A stretch of DNA of 22,887 nt from DATJLQ01 sp035509415 (GCA_035509415.1 DATJLQ010000066.1:1-22887); one strand, 5' to 3'; shown: positions 1 to 9,592, counted from the first letter of the stretch. Numbers and translations are program-made. The notes: a model not told the origin generated them from the sequence alone.

Positions 1-215
1 TAGCCGGTCAGGAGATTGAGCCCGAGCGCCGCGAGCGCGTAGACCAGGAACGGCACCATGATGGTGCTGAGCCAGTATTCGTTGCCCACGAGCGGCACCA
101 CGACGTAGGCCACGAGGAGGATGAGCGCCAAGCCGATGCGATCCTGCAGGATCGGCAGGATCGCCTGGTCCGCGGCGTAGGAGGTCTTGAACTGGCCCGC
201 TTCGCGATAAAGCAT
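1..215 (-). CDS. livM: Branched-chain amino acid-type ABC transporter permease LivM (N-terminal fragment)
   Basis: Only the first 71 codons are inside the window; the gene runs off the left edge. The ATG at 215 lies 2 nt after the stop of livH, so the two are translationally adjacent. The N-terminus starts MLYREAGQFKTSYAAD, followed by a first hydrophobic segment (about residues 27-45) and a second one with the LivM-typical sequence ALAALGLNLLTG. LivM is one of the two membrane subunits of HAAT-family importers, which take up branched-chain amino acids, amides or aromatic and aliphatic acids. Neighbours livH, livG and a CoA ligase suggest that the substrate here is an organic acid that is thioesterified on entry; this is inference. 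Confidence 0.88.
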   Translation of the reverse strand, partial: MLYREAGQFKTSYAADQAILPILQDRIGLALILLVAYVVVPLVGNEYWLSTIMVPFLVYALAALGLNLLTG

Positions 216-217
216 CC

Positions 218-1153
218 CTACACCCGCTCGATGATGCGCTCGCCGAACAGGCCCTGGGGCCGGAACAGCAGGAACACGAGCGCCAGCACGTAGGCGATCC
301 AATCCTCGATGCCGCCGCCCAAGGCCGGGCCCCAGAACACCTCGCCCACCTTCTCCGCGACGCCGACGATAAGCCCGCCGACGATCGCCCCCGGTACCGA
401 CTCGAAGCCGCCCAGGATCAAGACCGGCAGCGCCTTCAAGGCGAGGAACACGAGCGAGAACTGCACGCCCAGGTTCGAGCCCCACATGATCCCGGCCACG
501 AGGGCCACGAGGCCGGCCACCGCCCACACGATCACCCAGATGTGCTTCAGCGGAATCCCGACCGAGAGCGCCGCCTGGTGGTCGTCCGCGACCGCGCGCA
601 ACGCGCGGCCGGTCGCGGTCTTCTGGAAGAAGAGCGCCAACGAGGTCACCAGCACGCCCGCGACCGCGGCGGCCACGAGGTCGAACTTGTTGATGAGCAC
701 GCCGCGGACGATGAGCGGGCCCGAGGGGATGCCGAGGGAGAGCGTGTGCACGTCGCCGCCCCAGAGCAACTGGCCCAGCCCCTCGAGGAAGTAGCTGATG
801 CCGAGGGTCGCCATGAACAGGATGATCGGCGCCTGGTTGACCAGCGGGCGCAGCACCAGGCGCTCGACCCCGAAGGCGAGGATCACCATGACGATCGCGG
901 TCGTGATGAGGGCGATCCAGACCGGCACCCCCGCCTCCATCTGGCCCACGAGCGTCAAGGCCGCGAACAGGACCATGGTGCCCTGCGCGAAGTTGAAGAC
1001 ACCCGACGCCTTGAAGATGAGGACGAAGCCGAGCGCCACCAGCGAATACATGACGCCCGCGAGCAGGCCGCCGATCACGACCTCGAGGAAGAACGCGGGC
1101 TGCTGCGCGATCTGCACGAAGGGGTCGATCAGGATCGAGTAGAGGAATCCCAT
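218..1153 (-). CDS. livH: Branched-chain amino acid-type ABC transporter permease LivH
   Basis: This 311-residue inner-membrane permease has about eight hydrophobic segments. The family signatures GGLLAGVMYSLVALGFVLI and GVFNFAQGTMV occur in the first 60 residues, and GGFESVPGAIVGGLIVGVAE lies in the C-terminal third, the cytoplasmic loop region that contacts the ATPases. The length matches the LivH family (about 290-310). It sits 9 nt downstream of livG and 2 nt upstream of livM on the minus strand, so the genes form one operon. The substrate cannot be read from the permease. The co-transcribed acyl-CoA ligase and nearby benzoate genes make an aromatic or other carboxylic acid plausible. Confidence 0.93.
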   Translation of the reverse strand: MGFLYSILIDPFVQIAQQPAFFLEVVIGGLLAGVMYSLVALGFVLIFKASGVFNFAQGTMVLFAALTLVGQMEAGVPVWIALITTAIVMVILAFGVERLVLRPLVNQAPIILFMATLGISYFLEGLGQLLWGGDVHTLSLGIPSGPLIVRGVLINKFDLVAAAVAGVLVTSLALFFQKTATGRALRAVADDHQAALSVGIPLKHIWVIVWAVAGLVALVAGIMWGSNLGVQFSLVFLALKALPVLILGGFESVPGAIVGGLIVGVAEKVGEVFWGPALGGGIEDWIAYVLALVFLLFRPQGLFGERIIERV

Positions 1154-1162
1154 CGCGCGCCC

Positions 1163-1969
1163 CTAGCCGTGGCTCACGCCGAGATAGGCGTCGATCACCG
1201 CTCTGTCGGTGCGCACCGCGTCGGGCGTGCCGTCGGCGATCTTGCGCCCGTAATCGAGCACCACGATGCGGTCGGAAATATCCATCACCACGCCCATGTC
1301 GTGCTCGATGAGCGCGATCGTGGTGCCGAACTCGTCGTTCACGTCGAGGATGAAGCGGCTCATGTCCTCCTTCTCCTCGACGTTCATGCCCGCCATGGGC
1401 TCGTCGAGGAGCAGGAGGTCGGGCTCGGCGGCGAGCGCCCGGCCGAGCTCGACGCGCTTCTGGAGCCCGTAGGGCAAGCGCCCGACCGGCGTCTTGCGGA
1501 TCGCCTGGATCTCGAGGAAGTCGATCACGTGCTCGACGAATTCGCGGTGCTTCAGCTCCTCGCGCCGCGCGGGGCCGAGGTAAAGCGCATCGTAGAACAC
1601 GTTCGAGCGCGTCTTGAGGAGCCGGCCGGTCATGATGTTGTCGAGCGTGGTCATGCCGCGGAAGAGCGCGATGTTCTGGAACGTGCGCGCGATGCCGTTC
1701 TTGGCCGCGTCGTGCGGGCGCATGCGGTGCACCGCCTTGCCCTTGTAGGTGATGGTGCCCGATTGCGGCCGGTAGAAGCCGTTGATGCAGTTGAGCATCG
1801 AGCTCTTGCCCGCGCCGTTCGGCCCGATGATCGCGCGGATCTCGCCCCGCTTCACGTCGAAGCTCACGTCCGAGAGCGCGTTGATGCCGCCGAAGGCGAG
1901 GCTGATGGCCTCGACCTCGAGCAGGACGGCGCCGGACGCGCGCGCGGAAGCGTCGGATCGGTTCGACAA
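1163..1969 (-). CDS. livG: Branched-chain amino acid-type ABC transporter ATP-binding protein LivG
   Basis: A 268-residue cytoplasmic ATPase. The Walker A motif GPNGAGKS is at residues 49-56, then the Q-loop region ARTFQNIALF, a degenerate ABC signature LPYGLQKR, Walker B LLLLDEPMAGMN and the H-loop IALIEHDM. The LivG-specific C-terminal extension (DYGRKIADGTPDAVRTDRAVIDAYLG) is present. The reading frame is open far upstream through the ligase gene. I place the start at the TTG at 1969 (MSNRSDASAR), because a GGAG lies 8 nt before it and it begins 11 nt after the ligase stop; no closer ATG exists in frame. No second ATPase (LivF) or periplasmic binding protein (LivK) is in view; they may lie beyond the left edge. 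Confidence 0.9.
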   Translation of the reverse strand: MSNRSDASARASGAVLLEVEAISLAFGGINALSDVSFDVKRGEIRAIIGPNGAGKSSMLNCINGFYRPQSGTITYKGKAVHRMRPHDAAKNGIARTFQNIALFRGMTTLDNIMTGRLLKTRSNVFYDALYLGPARREELKHREFVEHVIDFLEIQAIRKTPVGRLPYGLQKRVELGRALAAEPDLLLLDEPMAGMNVEEKEDMSRFILDVNDEFGTTIALIEHDMGVVMDISDRIVVLDYGRKIADGTPDAVRTDRAVIDAYLGVSHG

Positions 1970-1980
1970 AAAAGCCGCTC

Positions 1981-4011
1981 CTAGCTTGCCTTCTTCAGCG
2001 CGGGGGCCGCGCCCGTGTCCTGCACCGGCGCGTAGATCTCGGCGTCGGCAATGCGGATCGTCGCGCGCAGCGTGCCGGTGCGCCCGTCCTCGAACTTCAT
2101 CTGGGTCTCGATCTCGCACTCGCGCGCGTCGGAATAGAGCGCTTCCACCAGCGGCGCGTATTTCTCGCCGATATGGCCCCGGCGCACCTTGCGCGTGCGC
2201 GTGAGCTCGCCGTCGTCGGCATCGAGCTCCTTCCGGAGGATGAGGAAGCGCTTCACCTGCGAGCCCGCGAGCACGGGATCCTTGGCGAGATCGCGGTTCG
2301 CCTCCTCGATGTTCGAGCGGATGAGATCGTAGACCTCGGCCTTGGCGGCGAGGTCGCCGTAGCTCGTGTAGGCGAGGCCGCGGCGCTCGGACCAATTGCC
2401 GACCGCCCCCATGTCGATGTTCACGAACGCGGCCGCGTAGGGCCGGCGATCGCCGAACGCCACCGCCTCGCGGATGTAGGGGAAGAATTTGAGCTTGTTC
2501 TCGAGATATTTGGGTGCGAACAGGGTGCCGTCCAGGAGCCGGCCCACGTCCTTGGCGCGGTCGATGATCTTCAAATGCCCGTGGGCGTCGATGTAGCCCG
2601 CGTCGCCGGTATGCACCCAGCCGTCGCTGGTCTTGGTCTCGGCAGTCGCCTCGGGGTTCTTGAAGTATTCGACGAACACGCCCGGCGAGCGGAACATCAC
2701 CTCGCCCGCGTCCGTGATCCGGAGCTCGACCTCGCCCACGGGCTTGCCGACCGATTCGGGGTAGATTTCGCCGTTGGGCTGCATGGTGACGAACACCGCC
2801 GCCTCGGTCGAGCCGTAGAGCTGCTTGATGTTGATTCCGAGCGAGCGGTAGAAGACGAAAATGTCCGGCCCGATCGCCTCGCCCGCGGTATAGGCGAGGC
2901 AGATGCGGCTCATGCCGAGCGCGTTCTTGAGCGGCCCGTAGATCGAGAGCTCGCCGAGCGCGTAGAGCAGCCGGTCGAGGGGCGAGACGCGCCCGCCGCC
3001 CAGGATGCGGCTTCCGACCCGGCGCGCATGCGCCATGAAGCGGCGGAACAGCCAGCGCTTCACCGCCCCTGCATCCTCCATGCGGATCATCACGTTGGTG
3101 AGGATGTTCTCCCAGATGCGCGGCGGCGCGAAGAAATAGGTCGGGCCGATCTCGCGCAGATCCTGCATCACCGTTGCCCCCGATTCCGGGCACGCGACGC
3201 AGAAGCCCGCGCAATAGGCCTGGGCCACCGAGAACACGTTGTCGCCGACCCAGGCCATGGGCAGATAGGCGAGCGAGATGTCGTTCTCGTTGAGCCCGTC
3301 GAACTCGACCGCGGCCTGGGCGGTGCGCAGCACGTTGTCGAAGGAGAGAATGACGCCCTTGGGCACGCCGGTGGTGCCCGAGGTGTAATAGAAGCCCGCC
3401 TTGTCCGCGCCCGAGCCGCGCGCGATCTCGGCCTCGAGGAAGCCGGGATGGGACGCGTCGAACGCGCGGCCCTCCTCCGCGAGCGACGCGAGGCTCGAGA
3501 GCCAATCCTGGCCGTAATGCCGAAGCCCGCGCGGGTCGCTGTAGAAGATGCGCTCGAGCGCCGGACAGCGCTCGCGCACCTCGCTCAGCTTGTCGACCTG
3601 CTCCTGGTCCTCGGCGACGGCGAAGCGCACTTCGGCGTGCTCGAGCACGAAGGCCATCTCGTTCGCGCTCGAATCCTGGTAGATCGGCACCGGCACGGCA
3701 CCCAGGCACTGGGCCGCGACCATCGACCAATAGAGATGCGGCCGGTTGTCGCCCACGACCGCGACCTTGTCGCCGCGCCTCAAGCCGCGCGCGGCGAAGC
3801 CGCAGGCGATCGCGCGCACCTCGGCGAGCGCTTGGGCCCAACTCCAGCTTTGCCAGATGCCGTAATCCTTCTCGCGCAGCGCCGGACGCTCCGGGCGCAC
3901 GCGCGCGTGATGCAGGAGCAGCTTCGGCACCGTGTCGAGCCCGGGCATGCCCGGCTTCGGTGCCGCTCTCGCCTCCGCCGGCAACGCCGACGGCGATTTT
4001 TCCTGAAGCAT
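1981..4011 (-). CDS. Long-chain-type AMP-dependent acyl-CoA ligase
   Basis: A 676-residue ANL-superfamily enzyme expected to form an acyl-CoA from an organic acid, ATP and CoA via an acyl-adenylate. Visible motifs are the P-loop YYTSGTTGVPKG at residues 208-219, the A5-type motif LYGSTEAAVFV, and the hinge region GWVHTGDAGYIDAHGHLKIIDR. The length and an inserted C-terminal region (ENKLKFFPYIREAVAFG) resemble the long FadD15/ACSBG-like class rather than the shorter benzoate ligases. The start at 4011 (MLQEKSPSAL) follows GGGGGAG 5 nt upstream; a longer frame upstream is Arg-rich and unlikely to be coding. It leads an operon with livG, livH and livM, so coupled import and activation is likely. 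Substrate unknown. Confidence 0.88.
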   Translation of the reverse strand: MLQEKSPSALPAEARAAPKPGMPGLDTVPKLLLHHARVRPERPALREKDYGIWQSWSWAQALAEVRAIACGFAARGLRRGDKVAVVGDNRPHLYWSMVAAQCLGAVPVPIYQDSSANEMAFVLEHAEVRFAVAEDQEQVDKLSEVRERCPALERIFYSDPRGLRHYGQDWLSSLASLAEEGRAFDASHPGFLEAEIARGSGADKAGFYYTSGTTGVPKGVILSFDNVLRTAQAAVEFDGLNENDISLAYLPMAWVGDNVFSVAQAYCAGFCVACPESGATVMQDLREIGPTYFFAPPRIWENILTNVMIRMEDAGAVKRWLFRRFMAHARRVGSRILGGGRVSPLDRLLYALGELSIYGPLKNALGMSRICLAYTAGEAIGPDIFVFYRSLGINIKQLYGSTEAAVFVTMQPNGEIYPESVGKPVGEVELRITDAGEVMFRSPGVFVEYFKNPEATAETKTSDGWVHTGDAGYIDAHGHLKIIDRAKDVGRLLDGTLFAPKYLENKLKFFPYIREAVAFGDRRPYAAAFVNIDMGAVGNWSERRGLAYTSYGDLAAKAEVYDLIRSNIEEANRDLAKDPVLAGSQVKRFLILRKELDADDGELTRTRKVRRGHIGEKYAPLVEALYSDARECEIETQMKFEDGRTGTLRATIRIADAEIYAPVQDTGAAPALKKAS

Positions 4012-4144
4012 CTTGTCTCCCCCGGCTCGTGCGCCGCAGAACGAGCGCCGCGCGCGACCCCACTGCCGACGCGCCCGGGAAAGCGGCCCCTCGCGCGGCG
4101 CCGCCACCCCTCGCTCGCCCGTCCGGCGCCTCCCTTGATATTTT

Positions 4145-4157
4145 ATAATGTGCTTAT
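4145..4157. promoter_or_regulatory. Putative operator/promoter element upstream of the acyl-CoA ligase operon
   Basis: In an otherwise GC-rich 500-bp gap (4012-4513) without a convincing gene there is an AT-rich stretch containing the small palindrome ATAA-TGTGC-TTAT. Its core TAATGTGCTT (4146-4155) matches 9 of 10 bases with TAGTGTGCTT at 4457-4466, just before the MarR gene. The adjacent MarR protein could bind both. This is a weak, inference-level call. Confidence 0.3.
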
Positions 4158-4449
4158 GAAGCGGACGGCCGTCGAACCCTCAAGACACGGCCTACCATAG
4201 CAGGATCGCTTGAGGAATGCAGCCTCGCGCGCAGCGTTTCGTCAGCTGGTATGCCACGCGCGGCGCGGGGACCGCGCGGCGGCCTATAGGGGCGTCGGCG
4301 CTTGAAATCGCGGAATCGCGCACGAGATGGATACTTAGTCGAACGATCATGACCCTTGCAACGACCGCGCGACGCGCGCTTTCGAGCGAAGGCGGCGGCA
4401 CGAATTGAGGTGCGTCAAGCCGCACGGGTCGGGCGCGTTCTACCGTAGC

Positions 4450-4466
4450 AAGCAGGTAGTGTGCTT
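4450..4466. promoter_or_regulatory. Inverted repeat upstream of the marR gene (putative MarR operator)
   Basis: AAGCA-N7-TGCTT forms a 17-bp interrupted palindrome ending about 47 bp before the MarR start codon. MarR proteins commonly bind 15-20 bp palindromes in their own promoter. It shares TARTGTGCTT with the element at 4146-4155 in front of the divergent ligase/liv operon. No footprinting or conservation data are available here. Confidence 0.35.
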
Positions 4467-4513
4467 TGGATTTATCGCGTAGATTGCTTCCCACACGCTC
4501 AAGGAGATTCGAC

Positions 4514-5053
4514 ATGGCTCGGCAGGTTCGCACGAGGCGCGCAGCGCCGAAACGCGCAAAGAACGCCGCTCGCGAGCGCGCGGTGCCGCGACGCCGGACG
4601 AACGGGCGCGGGGCCGGGGCGTCTCAGCTCGCGAATCTGGTCGCGGTGACGAGCCGCCTCTTCACGCGGGCACTCCACGCGTCCCTCGAGCGTCACGGCG
4701 TGGCGCCCGGGCAGCTCGCGGTCTTGCAATGCCTCTGGGCGGGCGACGGCTTGACGCAAGCCGAGCTCGCGCGCCAGGTGCAGGTCGAGCAGCCCACCAT
4801 GGCGCGCACCCTCGACCGCATGGCGCGCGACGGGCTGATCCAGCGCGTGCCGAGCAAAGAGGACCGGCGCGCGTTCAACGTGCGCCTCACCGCGCGCGGC
4901 AAGAACCGGCGCCGCGCGGTCGCGGGCGAGGCGGCGCGGCTCGAATCGCTGGCGGCGTCGGCGATCGGGAAGCGCGAGCGCGCAACGCTCGCGCGCCTAT
5001 TGGGCCAGCTCTCGACGAGCCTCGCGCGCGCGACGGGCCGCGACGCCGAGTGA
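4514..5053 (+). CDS. MarR-family transcriptional regulator
   Basis: A 179-residue winged-helix DNA-binding protein. The first 40 residues are very Arg/Lys-rich and probably disordered. The MarR core follows: GVAPGQLAVLQCLW, recognition-helix region LTQAELARQVQVEQPTMART, then the wing DRMARDGLIQRVPSKEDRRA and a C-terminal dimerisation helix. The ATG at 4514 is preceded by AAGGAG at 7-nt spacing, so it is preferred to an upstream in-frame ATG at 4466. It is divergent from the ligase/liv operon across about 500 bp and converges on the alpha/beta hydrolase with an 11-bp gap. Aromatic-acid operons are often controlled by MarR repressors that sense acyl-CoA or the free acid, so control of the liv/ligase operon or the box genes is plausible but unproven. 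Confidence 0.9.
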   Translation: MARQVRTRRAAPKRAKNAARERAVPRRRTNGRGAGASQLANLVAVTSRLFTRALHASLERHGVAPGQLAVLQCLWAGDGLTQAELARQVQVEQPTMARTLDRMARDGLIQRVPSKEDRRAFNVRLTARGKNRRRAVAGEAARLESLAASAIGKRERATLARLLGQLSTSLARATGRDAE

Positions 5054-5063
5054 CGGTCAGCGC

Positions 5064-5861
5064 CTAAAGCAAGCCGCCGACGAACAGCGCGAGCGCGTCC
5101 AGCGTCGCATCCGGCCGGTCGCGCTGGGGCGAATGGCCGCACTGCCTCAAGACCAGCGTCTCGACCGGCGACCTGACGCCGCGACGGATGCGCGCGACCT
5201 GCTCGAGGGTGCCGTATTCGTCGTCCTCGCCCTGGATCACCAAGGTCGGCACCGCGATCGAGCCGAGGTAGCTCTCGATGTTCCAGGCAAGGAACTTGGG
5301 ATCGAGCCAGCAATCGGCCCAGCCGCGGAAGGCGCAATCGACGTTGGTCCCGTGATGCCGCTCGAGGCGCGCGCGCAGATCCGTCGTGCGATAGGCCTCG
5401 TCGGTGCGCGCGATGGCGTCGACGCAGAATCGCTCGACGAACACGTGGGGGGCGAGGACTGCCAATCCGCGGAGACGCGGGCCGCCATCGGCGCGCGTCG
5501 CGGACGCCTTCTCTCTCAGGCCCGCATAGACGAGGGCGATCGACGCGCCGTCCGAATGGCCGATCAGGATCGCGTCGTCGATCTTGGCCGCTTGGAGCAG
5601 CGCCGGGAGCGGCCCCATCGCCTCGCGTTGCATGAAATCGAGCGGGCGCGGAAGCGCGACCGGATCCGATTTGCCGTAGCCCTGGCGGCTATAGACGAAG
5701 GCGGGACAGCCGGTCGCCGCCGCGACCGCGGCCGGAAAATCGCGCCACAGGCTCAACGAGCCGAGCCCCTCATGGAGAAAGACGAGCGTGGGCTTGGCCA
5801 TGTCGGCCGCGCCGATGCGCGCATATTCGATACGCGCGCCCGCGACCTCGATCTCGCTCAT
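5064..5861 (-). CDS. Alpha/beta hydrolase of the box locus
   Basis: A 265-residue alpha/beta-fold hydrolase. The oxyanion-side HEGLGS motif is at residues 30-35, the nucleophile elbow GHSDG at 101-105 (Ser103), and the likely acid and base lie in QGEDDEYGT and QCGHSPQRD near the C-terminus. There is no signal peptide, so it should be cytosolic. It is the last gene of the minus-strand flavodoxin, DUF4863, bclA unit, 40 bp after bclA. Box clusters often contain such a hydrolase of undefined role. Candidate activities are hydrolysis of a CoA thioester or lactone intermediate, or release of benzoate from an ester; the sequence does not decide between them. Confidence 0.88.
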   Translation of the reverse strand: MSEIEVAGARIEYARIGAADMAKPTLVFLHEGLGSLSLWRDFPAAVAAATGCPAFVYSRQGYGKSDPVALPRPLDFMQREAMGPLPALLQAAKIDDAILIGHSDGASIALVYAGLREKASATRADGGPRLRGLAVLAPHVFVERFCVDAIARTDEAYRTTDLRARLERHHGTNVDCAFRGWADCWLDPKFLAWNIESYLGSIAVPTLVIQGEDDEYGTLEQVARIRRGVRSPVETLVLRQCGHSPQRDRPDATLDALALFVGGLL

Positions 5862-5901
5862 GACGCGCTAAATCCCGCGGGCAAGGTCGACCTCGAGGCG
5901 C

Positions 5902-7485
<1,584 letters not shown>

Positions 7486-7556
7486 GGCTCGCTCCGGACG
7501 TTCCTCCCCGGGCTCGGCGCGGCTCTTGCCGGCCCCGGCGCCGCCCGCGTTCGGGC

Positions 7557-8027
7557 TCAGCTCTTGGTGAATTCGATGGCGCCGCCCGGCAGCAGATAAA
7601 GCACGAGCGCGCGACCCCCCGCAACGGTCGGCACATGGGCGCTGCCCGGCCGATAGACGCGCCAGCCGGCACCATGGCCGTCGAACTCGGCTTTGCCCCG
7701 CTGCGGCATGATCATGTCGATTTCGCCGTTCGGATGGCCGTGGTGCGGACCCGCGACCTCGTCCATGTCGACCACGTCGATCGAGAATCCGTGGAGCGCC
7801 TCCGACGGTTTCGCGACGCGGCCGAACTTGATCCCGCCCGCCTCGCGCGCGCACATCCAGCCTTGGGCGATGCCGTCGCGGCACGCGGCCTCGATCGCGC
7901 GGAAGGTGGGCGAAGAGGGCGGGAAATGGGCGTTGAGCGCCTCCTCGAGCGCCGTGTCGAGCGGCTTCCCCGCGGCCCAGCGCGTCACCTCGGCGACCAG
8001 GGATTCGAATTCCGCCCGCTCCGTCAC
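7557..8027 (-). CDS. DUF4863 / PnbB-like cupin protein of the box locus
   Basis: A 156-residue cytosolic protein. The C-terminal half looks like a small cupin: HHGHPNGEID at residues 95-104 supplies an H-x-H-x(3)-E-type metal site, and a later His (131) in PGSAHVP could complete it. From memory the family is DUF4863, also called PnbB after a 4-hydroxylaminobenzoate lyase; members recur in benzoyl-CoA epoxidase clusters, where their role is not established. The GTG start at 8027 overlaps the flavodoxin stop (GTGA), with AAGGA about 6 nt before it, so translation of the two genes is coupled. The coupling suggests that flavodoxin and cupin work together or are needed in fixed ratio. Confidence 0.82.
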   Translation of the reverse strand: MTERAEFESLVAEVTRWAAGKPLDTALEEALNAHFPPSSPTFRAIEAACRDGIAQGWMCAREAGGIKFGRVAKPSEALHGFSIDVVDMDEVAGPHHGHPNGEIDMIMPQRGKAEFDGHGAGWRVYRPGSAHVPTVAGGRALVLYLLPGGAIEFTKS

Positions 8028-8500
8028 GCCGCTTCCTTGAGACGCGCCTCGAGCGCCTCGACCCAACCCTCGGCCCAATCGACGGCGATCTCCTCGGGGA
8101 TGGTGCCGGCACTCGCGTCGTGGCGCATCACCTCGCCGATACGCTCGGCGCCGAGCTCGGCCAGGATTTCGTCGAAGCGCCGGCCGCCGTTGCAGAAGGT
8201 CTGGGCGTAGGTGCGGTCGCCGAGCGTGAACACGCCGTAGCGCACGCCCGAAAGATCGGGCCGGCGCTGCTGCAAATCCTCGTAGAGCTTGATCGCGTTG
8301 TCCGGCACGTCGCCCTGGCCGTAGGTCGAGCTGCAGATGAGATAGGTGCGGCCCGGCTCGAAGGTGCCCGCGTCGAGCCCGTCCATGGGCAGGACCTCGA
8401 CCGCGTGGCCCTTGGGACGGAGCGCGTCGCGCACCTCCTCGGCCACGAGCTGCGCCGTGCCGGTCATGGTGCCGACCAGGATGGTGAAATCCGTCGCCAC
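8024..8500 (-). CDS. Flavodoxin / MioC-like flavoprotein
   Basis: A 158-residue FMN-binding electron carrier. The phosphate-binding loop GTMTGTA is at residues 10-16, the 50s loop SSTYGQGDVP at 58-67 and the 90s loop LGDRTYAQTF at 93-102. This is the short-chain flavodoxin pattern shared with MioC and the FMN domain of diflavin reductases. The frame is open further upstream, but the GTG at 8500 (MATDFTILVG) with GGGGAG 9 nt before it gives the normal family length. It is the first gene of the minus-strand operon divergent from boxR. No boxA reductase is seen in the window, so delivery of electrons to the BoxB di-iron centre is an attractive but inferred role. Confidence 0.88.
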   Translation of the reverse strand: MATDFTILVGTMTGTAQLVAEEVRDALRPKGHAVEVLPMDGLDAGTFEPGRTYLICSSTYGQGDVPDNAIKLYEDLQQRRPDLSGVRYGVFTLGDRTYAQTFCNGGRRFDEILAELGAERIGEVMRHDASAGTIPEEIAVDWAEGWVEALEARLKEAA

Positions 8501-8552
8501 GCTCGCGCTCTCCCCGGGGTGCCACGCGGCACCCCCATCGTCGGCCGCGACC

Positions 8553-8590
8553 ATAATGCATCGGCCGGGACCTGACAAGCATTATATTGC
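8553..8590. promoter_or_regulatory. Putative BoxR operator in the flavodoxin/boxR divergent promoter
   Basis: A bipartite element, ATAATGC (8553-8559), 19 bp, then GCATTATATTGC (8579-8590). The ends ATAATGC/GCATTAT are inverted repeats. The right half contains a perfect minus-strand -10 hexamer (TATAAT, complement of 8581-8586) and a plus-strand TATATT (8583-8588), so a bound repressor would cover both start regions. The same element with nearly the same spacing lies before boxC. TGCA-containing operators are known for BoxR/BzdR-type regulators. Confidence 0.6.
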
Positions 8591-8638
8591 ATATCGGGCA
8601 TTGCGGGTGTAGGCTCGCCTGGAGCCTCGAGGGGGATC

Positions 8639-9592
8639 ATGGCGCGCGCGAAATCGGGCGACAACAAAGCGGACCTCGGCAAAACTCGCCCCGAGGCGGA
8701 CGAGGACGCGGATTATCTCGCGCGTCTTGGCGAGCGGGTACGCGGCGCGCGCGCCCGGCGCGGCATGGCGCGCAAGCTGCTCGCGCGGGATTCGGGCGTG
8801 TCCGAGCGCTATCTCGCCCAGCTCGAGTCCGGCCAAGGCAACATCTCGATTCTGCGCTTGCGGCGCATCGCCCAGGCGATGGGCCTGCCGCTCGGCGATC
8901 TCGCGCGCGACGGACCGGACCGGCCGGTCGAGTACGCGCTCATCCGCCAACTCATCGAGCGCCTCGAGGGCGAGGAGCTCGCCGAGGCGCACCGGCTTTT
9001 GGGTGCGCGCTTTGGCCGTTTCACGGGTGCCGCACGCCATGGCCGGATCGCCCTCATCGGCCTCCGGGGTGCTGGGAAAAGCACGCTCGGCCAACGGCTT
9101 GCGAGGCATCTCGGGGTGCCGTTCGTCGATCTCGGCGTCGCCATCGAGGCGAGCTCGGGCATGAGCCTCTCGGAGATTTTCTCGCTTTCGGGCCAGGCGA
9201 CCTATCGAAGGCTCGAGCGGCGCTGCCTCGAGGAAACGGTCGAGACCCATGCGCGCGCGGTGATCGAGACCGGCGGCAGCCTGGTCTCCGAGCCCGCGAC
9301 CTACGCGCTTCTGCTTCAGACCTGCTTCACGGTCTGGATCGCGGCCGCACCCGAGGAGCATATGAGCCGCGTCATCGCCCAAGGCGATTTCCGACCCATG
9401 GCGGGACATGCCGAGGCGATGGAGGATCTGCGCCGCATCCTCGCCGAGCGCGCGCCTCTTTACGGCAAGGCCGACGCGACGGTCGACACCGCGGGAGCGA
9501 GCGAGGCGGAAAGCTTCGAGGCGCTCTTGCGCGCGATCCCCACGCCGCGCGCGGCCGAACCGCCGCCGCTCCGGCGCCGCGCCGGGACCTGA
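8639..9592 (+). CDS. boxR: BoxR: XRE helix-turn-helix regulator fused to a shikimate kinase-like domain
   Basis: A 317-residue transcriptional regulator of benzoyl-CoA degradation. An XRE helix-turn-helix occupies about residues 36-90 (KLLARDSGVSERYLAQLESG, then NISILRLRRIAQAMGLPLGD), then a linker, then a shikimate-kinase-like P-loop domain from about 135 with Walker A GLRGAGKS at 141-148. In the BoxR/BzdR family this second domain has become the benzoyl-CoA sensor, and benzoyl-CoA relieves repression. The ATG at 8639 has GGGGG about 4 nt before it. It is divergent from the flavodoxin operon and 108 bp upstream of boxC; both gaps carry the same operator-like element, which supports auto- and cross-regulation. 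Confidence 0.94.
   Translation: MARAKSGDNKADLGKTRPEADEDADYLARLGERVRGARARRGMARKLLARDSGVSERYLAQLESGQGNISILRLRRIAQAMGLPLGDLARDGPDRPVEYALIRQLIERLEGEELAEAHRLLGARFGRFTGAARHGRIALIGLRGAGKSTLGQRLARHLGVPFVDLGVAIEASSGMSLSEIFSLSGQATYRRLERRCLEETVETHARAVIETGGSLVSEPATYALLLQTCFTVWIAAAPEEHMSRVIAQGDFRPMAGHAEAMEDLRRILAERAPLYGKADATVDTAGASEAESFEALLRAIPTPRAAEPPPLRRRAGT

Noticed and set aside
542..1984. 480-codon plus-strand open frame opposite livH and livG
   Set aside because: The translation is dominated by Arg, Asp, Glu and His in low-complexity runs, the pattern produced opposite GC-rich genes. The minus-strand frames encode unmistakable transporter subunits.
1970..4063. N-terminal extension of the livG frame through the ligase gene
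   Set aside because: The extension is Arg/Ala/Gly-rich and overlaps the entire ligase gene; livG homology begins only near residue LLEVEAISLAFGG.
2173..4200. 675-codon plus-strand frame opposite the acyl-CoA ligase
   Set aside because: Antisense shadow with no domain and a biased composition; the ligase motifs are on the minus strand.
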